Assembly (NCBI RefSeq): GCF_020535245.1
Contig: NZ_CP084910.1
Coordinates: forward strand, 2,456,501 to 2,520,500
Length of the DNA stretch: 64,000 nucleotides
Source: Asticcacaulis sp. AND118
Lineage (GTDB): Bacteria; Pseudomonadota; Alphaproteobacteria; Caulobacterales; Caulobacteraceae
Direction of reading: 5' to 3'
Below the pieces are notes generated by a model that did no database searches, had not been told where the DNA came from, and was given only the letters and a program-made list of their open reading frames with translations. The position numbers were made by a program, and so were the translations under genes. Of the stretch, positions 41,918 through 51,415 are shown in pieces. Position 1 is the stretch's first letter. Each line of letters starts with the position of its first letter.

Positions 41918-42655
41918 TTACGGACACCAGACGATGTCGATGGGCACGGGGCATTGGGCGAGGAATGCGCCTATGGGCGCAGTACCGGGATCGGGGTCGG
42001 CGACGGCGGCTTTCAGCGCCTCAAGCTTTTCCTGACCGGTAATGTATAGCACGATGCGGCGGGAGCCGTTGAGGGCCTTCACGCTCAATGTGATGCGCGG
42101 AAGCTTGGGTTCAGTCCCGCCCGTCGCCGGTTCGACCGGCAGGACCAGCGTTTCGGTGTCGTAGACCGTGGCGTTGATCGGATGGCCGGGGAAGATCGAG
42201 GCGTAGTGCTTGTCCGGCCCCATACCCATCAGGGTCAGATCGAATGCGGGCGCTTCGCCGGCGTTGAAACCTCTTAGCAGAGCTTCAGCCTTTTCAGCGG
42301 ACGCACCGGCATCATTGATGTCGCGGATCAGGGTTTCGAACACCATGCCTTTGGCGATCACCGGCGCGGCGGCTTCGGCCATCATCTTTGTGTTGGACGC
42401 CGCGTCATCGACGGGCACGAAGCGCTCATCGACCTGAGACAGGATGACCTTGTCCCACGGCAGGTCGAGCGTATCGAGTTGCTGATAGACGGGCTTGGGC
42501 GTGCCGCCCCCTGCCCCGATCCACAGCGCCCGGCCGCGTTCGGCAATGGCGGCGGACAGCGCCTCACCGATGGCGGCGAGGACGGCTTTTTCCGCCTGCG
42601 CCGCGCTGGCGAAAGACCGTACCGCGTGCTTACCGAAGGTGAGCGCCTCAGTCAT
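41918..42655 (-). CDS. pgl: 6-phosphogluconolactonase
   Basis: A 245-residue cytoplasmic enzyme that hydrolyses 6-phosphogluconolactone. The NagB-like fold shows ALWIGAGGGTPKPVYQQL (phosphate site), DKVILSQVDERFVPVDDAASNTKM and DLTLMGMGPDKHYASIFPG. The usual GLG-x-DGH motif reads GMGPDKHYAS here, with Lys in place of Gly. The gene overlaps zwf by 8 bases, so translation is coupled. Confidence 0.93.
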   Translation of the reverse strand: MTEALTFGKHAVRSFASAAQAEKAVLAAIGEALSAAIAERGRALWIGAGGGTPKPVYQQLDTLDLPWDKVILSQVDERFVPVDDAASNTKMMAEAAAPVIAKGMVFETLIRDINDAGASAEKAEALLRGFNAGEAPAFDLTLMGMGPDKHYASIFPGHPINATVYDTETLVLPVEPATGGTEPKLPRITLSVKALNGSRRIVLYITGQEKLEALKAAVADPDPGTAPIGAFLAQCPVPIDIVWCP

Positions 42656-44126
42656 TCCACACCCGCTTGTCGCGGTCGAGCAGCATATAGGCGCTCATCG
42701 GGCCATTGGTCCCGGCGGGATAGATTTGCGGCTTGGGATAGGCTTCGGCCCACGCGGCCGAAATGCCATCGACCCAGGCCCAGGCGGCTTCGACTTCGTC
42801 ACGGCGGACGAAGGCGGCGTTGTTGCCGTTCAGCGCGTCGAGGATCAGGCGCTCATAGGCGATGCGGCGGCGCGGCGGCTTGTCGCCGTTCCCGTCGAAC
42901 GCGCTTTGCAGCGACAGCGACAGGTCGAGCGGCTGAAGCTGCATCCCGTCGGCACTGAGGCCGGGGGCTTTGTTCATCACCGTCAGCTTGATGTCTTCGT
43001 CGGGTTGCAGGCGGATGACCAGACGGTTCGGCTGAGCCGACGCGCCGAAGATCGAATGCGGCACCGGCCGGAACTGGATCACCACCTCGGTGGTGCGCGA
43101 CGGCAGGGTCTTGCCGGTGCGCAGATAGAAGGGCGTGCCGGCCCAGCGCCAGTTGGCGATCTCGGCCTTGATGGCGACATAGGTTTCGGTGTTCGACGGC
43201 GAGCCCTTTTCGGCCTCGTAACCGGCGACCTGCTTGCCTTCGGCAAAGCCCGGACCGTACTGGCCGCGCGCGGTGACGTCGCGCACGTTCTCGGCGGTGA
43301 TAGGTTTCAGAGAGCGCAGCACCTTGACCTTTTCGTCGCGCAGGGCGTCGGCATTGAAGTTCGACGGCGGCTCCATGGCCAGCAGGCAGACCAGTTGCAG
43401 CAGGTGGTTCTGCACCATGTCGCGCAGCGCGCCGTAATCGTCGTAATAGCCGAGGCGGTCGCCCGTGCCGACGGTTTCGGACACCGTCACCTGAACGTGG
43501 TCGATCGACTGAGCGTTCCACAGGGGCTCGAACACGGTATTAGCGAAGCGCAGGGCCAGCAGGTTCTGCACCGTCTCCTTGCCGAGATAGTGGTCGATAC
43601 GGAAGGTGCGCGCTTCATCGAAGGCGTGGGCGACCGAGTCGTTGATGACCTTCGAAGACGGCAGATCGCGGCCCAGCGGCTTTTCGATAATGACGCGGTT
43701 CGGGGCCTTGCTCAGGCCGGCGGCTTCCAGATGCTCGCAGATCGGCTTGAACAGCGACGGCGAGACGGAGAGGAAATAGACGACCTCCAGCGCATCGACC
43801 TCACCCAGTTCGGCCTTCAGCTTGGCGCCCCATTCCGGGTCGGAGGCGTCGAGCGCGATATGGCTGAGGCGCGGCAGGAAACGGTCGAGCGTGGCGGTTT
43901 CGAGATCGCCGCCGATGCGCTTTTGCACGGCGGTGCGCACGCGCTCGACAAAGGCCGCGCGGTCCACCGCTTCACGCGCCACGGAGACGATGCGCAGATC
44001 GTTGGCCAGAAACCCGTCCTGATCGAGCATGGCCAGAGACGGCCACAACATGCGCAGGGCCAGATCGCCGGTGCCGCCAACGAGGACGAAGACGGGTTTA
44101 CGAACGGAGGAGGTCGATGGGCTCAC
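42648..44126 (-). CDS. zwf: glucose-6-phosphate 1-dehydrogenase
   Basis: A 492-residue cytoplasmic enzyme that oxidises glucose 6-phosphate with NAD(P). It shows the nucleotide site FVLVGGTGDLALRMLWPSL (a variant of GASGDLA), VIIEKPLGRDL, the catalytic RIDHYLGKETVQNLLALRF and VQVTVSET. The start codon is GTG at 44126 with AGGA about 9 bases upstream. It is the first gene of the Entner-Doudoroff operon and has a perfect LacI-type operator 87 bases upstream. Confidence 0.95.
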   Translation of the reverse strand: MSPSTSSVRKPVFVLVGGTGDLALRMLWPSLAMLDQDGFLANDLRIVSVAREAVDRAAFVERVRTAVQKRIGGDLETATLDRFLPRLSHIALDASDPEWGAKLKAELGEVDALEVVYFLSVSPSLFKPICEHLEAAGLSKAPNRVIIEKPLGRDLPSSKVINDSVAHAFDEARTFRIDHYLGKETVQNLLALRFANTVFEPLWNAQSIDHVQVTVSETVGTGDRLGYYDDYGALRDMVQNHLLQLVCLLAMEPPSNFNADALRDEKVKVLRSLKPITAENVRDVTARGQYGPGFAEGKQVAGYEAEKGSPSNTETYVAIKAEIANWRWAGTPFYLRTGKTLPSRTTEVVIQFRPVPHSIFGASAQPNRLVIRLQPDEDIKLTVMNKAPGLSADGMQLQPLDLSLSLQSAFDGNGDKPPRRRIAYERLILDALNGNNAAFVRRDEVEAAWAWVDGISAAWAEAYPKPQIYPAGTNGPMSAYMLLDRDKRVWND

Positions 44127-44212
44127 AATAGGGTTCCTGGGTCTTTGCGTGGTGGCGTCCAGCCTTTGAGGCGGGCGTTTTTATGCGGACGACACGGCGC
44201 GTCAAAAATATT

Positions 44213-44226
44213 TGACAGCGCTGTCA
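44213..44226. promoter_or_regulatory. LacI-type operator upstream of zwf
   Basis: TGACAGCGCTGTCA, a perfect palindrome, lies 87 bases upstream of the zwf start and is identical to the site at 36689-36702. It probably places zwf-pgl-edd-glk under the LacI-type regulator at 37051-38097. Confidence 0.72.
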
Positions 44227-44356
44227 TAACCCCCGCACGCCCTCAGGTCAAGCCGCGATTTACGCTTTTGGCCTAAACGGTTTTCCTTAAGAAAACGATA
44301 GAGAATCGAGGCTTCGCGGCAAAGGTAGGCGGAAGTCGTGACAGTTTCGAGTAACC

Positions 44357-47029
44357 TTACCCCGTATTGCGCAAAGCCGAGGCTATGCCGTTGACCGTCA
44401 GTTGCATGGCCAGCTTGACCAGCTTGTGCTGATTGCCCTCCCGGCGCTTCTTGAGCAGCTTGACCTGCATGCGGTTCAGTGTCTGCAACAAGGCGCTGGA
44501 ACGCTCGATCGAGCCGCGCAACTGTTCGTGCGTGGACAGCAGCGTCCCGGCCTTGCGGATACGCTTGGCCAGATCGCTCATCTCGGCGTGCTCCTGACGG
44601 ATGGTGGCGAAGATGCGCTGCGCTTCTTCCGGATTGGTGGCCATACCTGCATAAAGCGCGGCCATTTCCATGTCCGACTTGGCCAGCGCCATTTCCATAT
44701 TGGCCAGGAAGACCTCGAAGAAATCCCACTCGTTACACATGTCGATCAGGGTCTGATCGTCCACGCCCAGTTTCTTGACTGCCGCGTTGAAGCCGTAGAA
44801 GCCCGGCAGCACCATGCGCGACTGCGACCACGAAAATACCCATGGAATGGCGCGCAGGTCCTCGATCTTGCCCGACTTGGTGCGCGAGGCCGGGCGCGAG
44901 CCGATCTTGAGGTCGGAAATTTCCGAAATCGGCGTCACCGAACGGAAGAATTCCAGAAAATGCGGGTCGTCATAGACCAGGCCGCGATAGGCTTCGAACG
45001 AGGCCTGACACAGCTTGTCCATCAGCGGCGCGTACTTGGCCTCGGCCTCCGCCTCCTTGGTGTGGTGCGCGTCGCGCTCTTTCACGGGAAGCGAGGCGAG
45101 GAAGACGGCGGCGGCGAACGAGTCGAGCGTCTTGCCCGCCGTGGTCTTGTTGCCGAACTTGCGCGCGATCATCTCGCCCTGTTCGGTGACGCGGATCTGA
45201 CCGCCGACCGTGCCTTCGGGCTGAGCCATGATAGCGTTGAACGACGGCCCGCCACCGCGTCCGACCGAGCCGCCGCGACCGTGGAACAGGCGCAGGGCCA
45301 CGCCCTTCTGATTGCACACCGCCTTGATGGCCGAGGACGCCTTGTGCAGGCTCCAGCGCGAGGCCGTGTAACCGCCGTCCTTGTTCGAATCCGAATAGCC
45401 GAGCATGACCTCCTGCACCGCCGGACGCCCCATCAGCGAGCGCATGGCCGGTAAGCCGAGCCAGCGCTTCATGATGTCCGGCGCGGCCTCAAGGTCTTCG
45501 ATGGTCTCAAACAGCGGCGAAACGCGAATCATGGTGTGCGGCGAAGGCCCGCCATAGACGAGGCCTGCCTGTTTCAGCAGCACCAGCGGCTCCAGGATGT
45601 CGGACACCGACTTGGCCATCGACACCACATAGGCCCCGATGGCGTCGGGCCCGAAGGTGCGGATCACCTCGGCCGCCGCGTCGATGATGCGCAGTTCGCG
45701 GCGCGTCTCGTCGGAATATTTGGCGAAGGGCCAGCGCAACAGACGATCATTGGTCAGTTCGGCCACCAGCGCCGAGACGCGCTCATTCTCCGACAGGGCG
45801 GTATAGTCGAGCAGTTCCGACGACTGGGCGAACAGTTCGGCGATGACCCGCTCATGGATGGCGGAGTTCTGACGCATGTCGAGCGACAGCAGGTGGAAAC
45901 CGCAGGAGCGGGCGATCTGGATGGTGGTCTTCAGCGTGCGCCCGACCAGCCGCTTGCCGCCGGACTCGATCAGCGAATCGCGGATGATCAGCAGGTCGCG
46001 CACGAAATTGTCCGACGTCTCATAGGCCCCGGCCAGCGGTGAAGCCAGCGGATGCGGCAGCTTGAGGATGGCCTGCGACGTCGAGGCCAGCCGCGTCTTG
46101 ATGAAGGTCAGCGCGCGGCGATAGGGCTCATCGACGCGGTGGACATTGGTGTCCGACGACTTGCGCGCCAGTTCCAGCAGGGCGTCGGTGACCGGCGCCA
46201 GTTCCTCGGACAGGGTCAGTTCGATATCGAGCTTGTCGAGTTGCTGGAAATAGAAGTCGAGCACCAGCTTCGCCTGATTGTGGAAGGCGAAGTTCATGGT
46301 GGTGTCGTCGACGTGCGGGTGGCCGTCGCGGTCGCCGCCGATCCACGAACCGAGCTTCAGCACGCTGGGAAGTTCGCCGTCCAGCTCGATTTCACGGTTC
46401 CAGTCGCCATAAAGCTCGACCAGCGCCGGCAGGATGGCGCGGCGCACCGCCCCCAGCGAGTTCTGGATTTCGTCGCCGACCGTGATGCGTTCGGGGCGGT
46501 TGAGGCGGGTGTTGAACAGCAGCGCCACGGCGCGGAACAGGTCTTCTTCCAGCGCCTTCCTGTCCGAAGCGCGCGTCGTACGCTCATAGGCCGAGAGGAA
46601 CTGCGTGATGTCGTATTCGCGCTCCACCACCGAGGCGCGGCGCATTTCGGTGGGGTGAGCGGTAAAGACCGGCGAGGCGAGGATGCCGTTCAGGGTGTCT
46701 TCGATCTCGGCCTGCGAATAGCCCTTGTCGCGCGCCTGAGCCACGGCATTGGCCAGGGTAATGGCCTCCTGCGTGCCGGGAAAGGTCTCGACGCGCTTGA
46801 GATTGGCCACATCCTCGGACAAGACGGTCAGGGTCGACAGGCAGGTCAGGATGCGGGCGGCGTGGGCGGCCTCGGACTCGCTCAGATCGTCGACATCGGC
46901 GTCATCGGCGCGCAGGGCCTCGATCTTGGACAATACGCCGCCTCGGCCGAAGCTCCTGACCGCGTCGGTCAGGAAGCCTTCCAGCATGGCGGTGTTCTGC
47001 TTGACATGATCGATCATGGCGTCGGTCAT
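44357..47029 (-). CDS. ppc: phosphoenolpyruvate carboxylase
   Basis: An 890-residue cytoplasmic enzyme that carboxylates phosphoenolpyruvate to oxaloacetate and refills the TCA cycle. It has the first catalytic His in VFTAHPTEMRRASVV, GSWIGGDRDGHPHV, the mobile-loop region GYSDSNKDGGYTASRW, the FHGRGGSVGRGGGP motif and the conserved C-terminal end RNTG. The start at MTDAMIDH (47029) is chosen because the upstream extension is not family-like. A CTGACAG-G-CTGTCAG palindrome lies 64 bases upstream. It fits the pathway context by using the phosphoenolpyruvate made downstream of the Entner-Doudoroff route. Confidence 0.96.
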   Translation of the reverse strand: MTDAMIDHVKQNTAMLEGFLTDAVRSFGRGGVLSKIEALRADDADVDDLSESEAAHAARILTCLSTLTVLSEDVANLKRVETFPGTQEAITLANAVAQARDKGYSQAEIEDTLNGILASPVFTAHPTEMRRASVVEREYDITQFLSAYERTTRASDRKALEEDLFRAVALLFNTRLNRPERITVGDEIQNSLGAVRRAILPALVELYGDWNREIELDGELPSVLKLGSWIGGDRDGHPHVDDTTMNFAFHNQAKLVLDFYFQQLDKLDIELTLSEELAPVTDALLELARKSSDTNVHRVDEPYRRALTFIKTRLASTSQAILKLPHPLASPLAGAYETSDNFVRDLLIIRDSLIESGGKRLVGRTLKTTIQIARSCGFHLLSLDMRQNSAIHERVIAELFAQSSELLDYTALSENERVSALVAELTNDRLLRWPFAKYSDETRRELRIIDAAAEVIRTFGPDAIGAYVVSMAKSVSDILEPLVLLKQAGLVYGGPSPHTMIRVSPLFETIEDLEAAPDIMKRWLGLPAMRSLMGRPAVQEVMLGYSDSNKDGGYTASRWSLHKASSAIKAVCNQKGVALRLFHGRGGSVGRGGGPSFNAIMAQPEGTVGGQIRVTEQGEMIARKFGNKTTAGKTLDSFAAAVFLASLPVKERDAHHTKEAEAEAKYAPLMDKLCQASFEAYRGLVYDDPHFLEFFRSVTPISEISDLKIGSRPASRTKSGKIEDLRAIPWVFSWSQSRMVLPGFYGFNAAVKKLGVDDQTLIDMCNEWDFFEVFLANMEMALAKSDMEMAALYAGMATNPEEAQRIFATIRQEHAEMSDLAKRIRKAGTLLSTHEQLRGSIERSSALLQTLNRMQVKLLKKRREGNQHKLVKLAMQLTVNGIASALRNTG

Positions 47030-47363
47030 CGCGGGGCCTCGTGCGCTAATATGTCGGTGCGGCTTAAGGACGTGTGCGGGAACCGGGCGGGTCTGACAGG
47101 CTGTCAGTTTCAGGCGGGGCTGAGGACACACAAAACCTGCCGACGGACGACAGACCTCAAGCGGGATTTTCTCCACCCTAGCGCAAAATTTGTGCGCCGC
47201 AAGAGCGGTCAGACGCAGATTTTTGCACCGCGATAATATGACGAATGATTACAAACGGTTGCCGGACACACACGTGTCAACAAAATTGGCGTGCGGCTAA
47301 ATGTCTGACGATAAAGAGAAAAACAGGTTTAACTTGAAACATATACTGTATCCGAAGATAACG
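47030..47363. other. 334-base interval between ppc and the hemoglobin gene
   Basis: It contains the ppc leader with the palindrome at 47093-47107, a GCGCA AAATTTG TGCGC inverted repeat near 47180-47196, and an AT-rich stretch after 47230 downstream of the hemoglobin gene. No gene or RNA was recognised in it. Confidence 0.6.
47093..47107. promoter_or_regulatory. 15-bp palindrome upstream of ppc
   Basis: CTGACAG G CTGTCAG is perfect. Its TGACAG half-site is the same as in the LacI-type operators, but the spacing is one base shorter, so another regulator may be involved. Confidence 0.45.
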
Positions 47364-47768
47364 CTACCATTCGTTTGAAGGCCTTATCGTCTCCTGCATC
47401 GCCTGCGCGGCCTGAAACGATTGACCGATACGCCACGCCTTCTCCCGCAGCGCTTCGGCGCGCGGGGCGTCGAACATCTCGCCTGTCGTTTCCGCCCACA
47501 GATCGAGCCAACGGTCGAAGTGCGCGGCGCGCAGGGGGAGCGCCAGATGCTTGGGCAGGGGCCGGCCCTTGAACACCGGCATGTCCGGACGCGGGCCGTT
47601 CATCACGAGGCTCCAGAAGGTCGTCAGCATGTCGAAATGTTCGGGCCAGTCGTAGACCGCCGCCTCGAAAACCGGGCCCAGAAGGTCGTCGCCGCGCGCC
47701 CGCTCGTAGAAGCGTTCGACCAGCCGGCGCAGGTCATCAGGGGAATAGGTTGCATCGCTGATGGTCAT
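47364..47768 (-). CDS. group III truncated hemoglobin
   Basis: A 134-residue globin. The group III pattern is seen: LVERFYERARGDDLLGPVFEAAV, WPEHFDMLTTFWSLVMNG, LPLRAAHFDRWLDLWAETT, with the proximal His most likely in AAHFDRWLDLW. Members bind oxygen or nitric oxide; their roles are mostly in detoxifying NO or in low-oxygen growth. It is a single gene with no linked regulator. Confidence 0.88.
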   Translation of the reverse strand: MTISDATYSPDDLRRLVERFYERARGDDLLGPVFEAAVYDWPEHFDMLTTFWSLVMNGPRPDMPVFKGRPLPKHLALPLRAAHFDRWLDLWAETTGEMFDAPRAEALREKAWRIGQSFQAAQAMQETIRPSNEW

Positions 47769-47932
47769 GGTAAAACGCCGTTAACCCTTCTCTCTCATCA
47801 AATCCTAAAGCCTGCCTGTTAGGCTCAACCGTTGGCGCTATTTCCGACTAATATAGTCAGGCAATCGGCGCCATGCGACAAATTCGCCCGCGGGACACGG
47901 GCGTATCTTATCTGCGTAAAGGGACATGAGTA

Positions 47933-48538
47933 ATGGCCAAGGCTATCTTTCACCGTCATCAGCGCGTCTATGTCGAGCCCGTAGGCACCTGGGCCGTCAT
48001 CGAAGTGGTCAAGCCCGTGTGGGTCGCCGGCTTCGATGAGCCGATCCGCGTCACCTACGACTGCGGGCTGGGCCGCGATTTTCGCGCCGAAGAACTGACG
48101 GCGGAAACCGAAATCGAGTCCACGCCGGGCGAAGCGCCGGGCAATACGCCGTGGCGGCTGATGCGCGCGCGCAACCGCGTACAGGCGACCGAAGAATGCG
48201 CCCATCACCCCTATCCCGGCACCTATCCGGTCATCGTCACCGACCCCAACGACTGGGGCGGCTGGCGCGTGCCGGGCGCCGAATACGACCGCGATCCGGC
48301 CCTGATCGAAATGCAGGCCCGCCTGATCACCGCCGCCCCGCGCTTTTTCAAGCTGGCCCGCGAACTGAGCGACTATGTCAAGAGCGAGGCGTCCCCGCTC
48401 CTGCCTGAAGAGGTCGTGCGCATCGCCCGCCGCTTCGAGCAGTTGCGCCGCGTCATCGAAACGCCGCCGCCGGAAGCGCAGACGCGCCCTCTGGACCCCC
48501 AGTCGGAGCCGGAAGTCACGGCCACCGCTGCACAATAG
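47933..48538 (+). CDS. conserved-looking hypothetical protein
   Basis: A 201-residue soluble protein without signal peptide or membrane segment. The first half is beta-rich (RVYVEPVGTWAVIEVVKPVWVAGFDEPIRVTYDCGLGRDFRAEEL), the middle has WRLMRARNR and HPYPGTYPVIVTDPNDWGGWRVPGAEYDRDP, and a helical part ends in a Pro/Glu-rich tail. I do not recognise the family. Codon use is like its neighbours and it is followed by its own terminator, which supports a real gene. Confidence 0.75.
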   Translation: MAKAIFHRHQRVYVEPVGTWAVIEVVKPVWVAGFDEPIRVTYDCGLGRDFRAEELTAETEIESTPGEAPGNTPWRLMRARNRVQATEECAHHPYPGTYPVIVTDPNDWGGWRVPGAEYDRDPALIEMQARLITAAPRFFKLARELSDYVKSEASPLLPEEVVRIARRFEQLRRVIETPPPEAQTRPLDPQSEPEVTATAAQ

Positions 48539-48560
48539 GCCTTTTTAAGGCAGAGGGCGC

Positions 48561-48598
48561 GGCATACCCAATTTTCGGTATGCCCCCCTCATCTTTTT
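48561..48598 (+). terminator. terminator after the 201-residue hypothetical gene
   Basis: GGCATACC CAATTTTC GGTATGCC forms an 8-bp stem, followed by CCCCTC and a T-rich end ATCTTTTT. Confidence 0.75.
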
Positions 48599-48682
48599 GC
48601 AAGACTATGTAAAAACGCGAAGCTAATCTGGGGCGGGCAGGTAATCTGATCCCGCCTTTTTTAGTTCTGCGAGACTGCGCGC

Positions 48683-51286
48683 ATGTACCGTACCGATATC
48701 GCCCGTCCTATCCGCCTCACCGACTATCGCGCGCCGGATTTTCACATCACCGACACGCGGCTGGACTTCGACCTCCACCCGACGCAGACGCAGGTGAAGG
48801 CGACCTACAGCGTGGAACGCCGCGGCGCCGAAGATGCGCCGCTGGTGCTGCTGGGCGAGCGGCTGACGCTGAAAACCGTCCGTCTCGACGGCGCAGATCT
48901 GACGCCCGCCGACTATCAGGTGACCGCCGAAACCCTGACTATCAAAAGCGTACCGGATCGATTCAAACTGGAAATCGCGGTCGAGATCAATCCGCAGGAC
49001 AACAAAACGCTGGAAGGCCTCTACATGTCCTCCGGCCGCTACTGCACCCAGTGCGAGGCCGAGGGTTTCCGCAAGATCGTCTACTTCCCCGACCGACCGG
49101 ACGTGCTGTCGAAATATACGGTTCGCATGCGCGCCCCCAAAGCCGGCTTCCCGCGCCTTCTGTCCAACGGCAATCTGATCGAAACGGGTGAAGACGGCGA
49201 CGCGCACTACGCCGTTTGGGAAGACCCCTTCCCCAAGCCGGCCTATCTGTTCGCGCTGGTCGCCGGCGAACTGGACGTGCTCGAAGACCGTTTCACCACG
49301 ATGTCGGGCCGCACGGTCGAGCTGAAAATCTTCGTCGATACAGGCATGAGCGCGCGCGCCGAATACGCCATGGACGCGCTGAAACGCTCGATGAGGTGGG
49401 ACGAAGACGCCTATGGCCGCGAATACGATCTCGACCTGTTCATGATCGTCGCCGTACGCGATTTCAATTTCGGCGCGATGGAAAACAAGGGTCTGAACAT
49501 CTTCAACGCCTCGCTGCTGCTGGCCGATCCGGAAACGGCCACCGACCTCGATTACGAGCGCATCGAAAGCGTCGTCGCCCACGAATATTTCCACAACTGG
49601 TCCGGCAACCGCGTCACGTGCCGCGACTGGTTCCAACTGTGCCTCAAGGAAGGCCTGACCGTCTTCCGCGATCAAAGCTTTTCCGGCGATCAGCGCGGCC
49701 ACGCGGTTCAGCGCATCAAGGACGTAAAAATGCTGCGCGCGCGGCAGTTCCCGGAAGACGCAGGGCCGCTGGCCCATCCGGTGCGCCCGGCCTCCTATCT
49801 GAAGATCGACAACTTCTACACCGCGACCATCTACGAAAAGGGCGCGGAAATCGTCGGCATGTTGAAAACCGTCGTCGGACCGGACGTCTATCGCCGCGCG
49901 CTCGACCACTATTTCGAGACGAATGACGGCACGGCGGCGACCCTGGAAGACTTTCTCACAAGCTTCGAGGCCGTAACGGGTGAAGATTTCGCCCCGTGGC
50001 TGAAATGGTACGTGCAGGCCGGCACCCCGACGCTCGGCATCGGCGTGACCTATGATGCCGCTTCGAAACGCCTGACGCTCAACCTGTCGCAGCAGACCCC
50101 GCCGACGCCGACCCAGGCCCACAAATCGCCTGTGCCCATTCCCGTGCGCCTCGGCCTGCTGACGCAAGACGGTGCGCCGTTAAGCTTCGTGCACGACGGC
50201 GCGACGGTGACAGACACCCTGTTCCTGCTGACCGGTGAGCGCGCGCAACTGATCTTCGAAGACGTCGCCGAAGCGCCGGTCGTCTCGGCCCTGCGCGGCT
50301 TCTCCGCCCCGGTGAAACTGAGGCTGGACGAGCCCGAAGCGCACCGTTTCGCCCGCTTCCGCGGCGATCCCGATCCGTTCAACCGCTGGGAAGCGGCCCA
50401 GAGCCTCGCCAAGGCGCTGATCCTTGATCCGCAGGGATCCGCCGCCGACTATGCCGAGGCCCTGCGCGCCACGCTGAGCGACGCGACGCTCGATGCGGCC
50501 TTCAAGGCGCTGATGACCGCCCTGCCGACCGAGATGGATCTGGCCCAGAGCCTGACGCCTGTCGATCCGGCCTTCATCCACGCTCGCCGCAAGGCCTTCA
50601 AGACCGAACTGGCGGCGGCGCTGAAAACCGATGCGCAGGCGCTATACGATGCCGTGCCGGCCGAAGTTCAATTCAGCCCGGACGCCGCCTCGGCGGGACG
50701 CCGCGCGTTGCGTAACGCGCTACTGGACCTGATCGTCTCAGTCGATCCGAACACGGCGACCACCCTCGCTGAGACACATTACCGATCCGCCACCAATATG
50801 ACCGACATGATCGCCGGTCTGAACGCCCTGTCGCAAATCCACGGAGAGCCCTACCAACGGGCGCTGGACCACTTCTATGAGCGTTACAAGTTCGAGCCGC
50901 TGGTGCTCGACAAATGGTTCGCGGTGCAGGCCGCCTGCGCGCACCCCGAAACGCTGGAGCGCGTGCGCCGCCTGATCGCCCACCCCGATTTCGACCGCAA
51001 GGTGCCCAATCGCTGGCGCTCGGTGGCGCAGGCCTTCGCCGCCAACAATCCCGCCGTCTTCCACGATATTTCGGGCGAAGGCTACGCCTTCATCGCCGAC
51101 GAGATCCTTAGTGTGGATCGCTTCAATCCCATGACGGCGGCGCGCCTGATCGAAGCCTTCGGCGGCTTCAAGCGTTATGCCGAGCCCCATGCAGGACTGA
51201 TGAAGGCCGTGCTGGAGCGCATCGTGGCCACGGACGGGTTGTCCAAAAACGTGGCTGAGCTGGCCGGAAAGGCGCTGGCCGGCTAA
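48683..51286 (+). CDS. pepN: aminopeptidase N
   Basis: An 867-residue M1 zinc aminopeptidase that removes N-terminal residues from peptides in the cytoplasm. It has the substrate-binding GAMEN (residues 264-268) and the zinc site HEYFH (300-304) with Glu323, 18 residues after the second His. TTMSGRTVELKIFVD and RDQSFSGDQRGHAVQRIKDVKMLRARQFPEDAGPLAHPVRP are typical of the E. coli PepN branch, and the C-terminal helical domain is complete. No signal peptide is present. Confidence 0.95.
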   Translation: MYRTDIARPIRLTDYRAPDFHITDTRLDFDLHPTQTQVKATYSVERRGAEDAPLVLLGERLTLKTVRLDGADLTPADYQVTAETLTIKSVPDRFKLEIAVEINPQDNKTLEGLYMSSGRYCTQCEAEGFRKIVYFPDRPDVLSKYTVRMRAPKAGFPRLLSNGNLIETGEDGDAHYAVWEDPFPKPAYLFALVAGELDVLEDRFTTMSGRTVELKIFVDTGMSARAEYAMDALKRSMRWDEDAYGREYDLDLFMIVAVRDFNFGAMENKGLNIFNASLLLADPETATDLDYERIESVVAHEYFHNWSGNRVTCRDWFQLCLKEGLTVFRDQSFSGDQRGHAVQRIKDVKMLRARQFPEDAGPLAHPVRPASYLKIDNFYTATIYEKGAEIVGMLKTVVGPDVYRRALDHYFETNDGTAATLEDFLTSFEAVTGEDFAPWLKWYVQAGTPTLGIGVTYDAASKRLTLNLSQQTPPTPTQAHKSPVPIPVRLGLLTQDGAPLSFVHDGATVTDTLFLLTGERAQLIFEDVAEAPVVSALRGFSAPVKLRLDEPEAHRFARFRGDPDPFNRWEAAQSLAKALILDPQGSAADYAEALRATLSDATLDAAFKALMTALPTEMDLAQSLTPVDPAFIHARRKAFKTELAAALKTDAQALYDAVPAEVQFSPDAASAGRRALRNALLDLIVSVDPNTATTLAETHYRSATNMTDMIAGLNALSQIHGEPYQRALDHFYERYKFEPLVLDKWFAVQAACAHPETLERVRRLIAHPDFDRKVPNRWRSVAQAFAANNPAVFHDISGEGYAFIADEILSVDRFNPMTAARLIEAFGGFKRYAEPHAGLMKAVLERIVATDGLSKNVAELAGKALAG

Positions 51287-51415
51287 TGGCCTGTCGGCGA
51301 CCCAGGCCTTGTCACAATCCTTAAGACATTGACAAACTTTACCGCTTAAAACCATCCACAGGGCCGCTCCCCACGGCCTGGATTGAGTATACGGCGTAAA
51401 GGGAGGCGATGGAAA

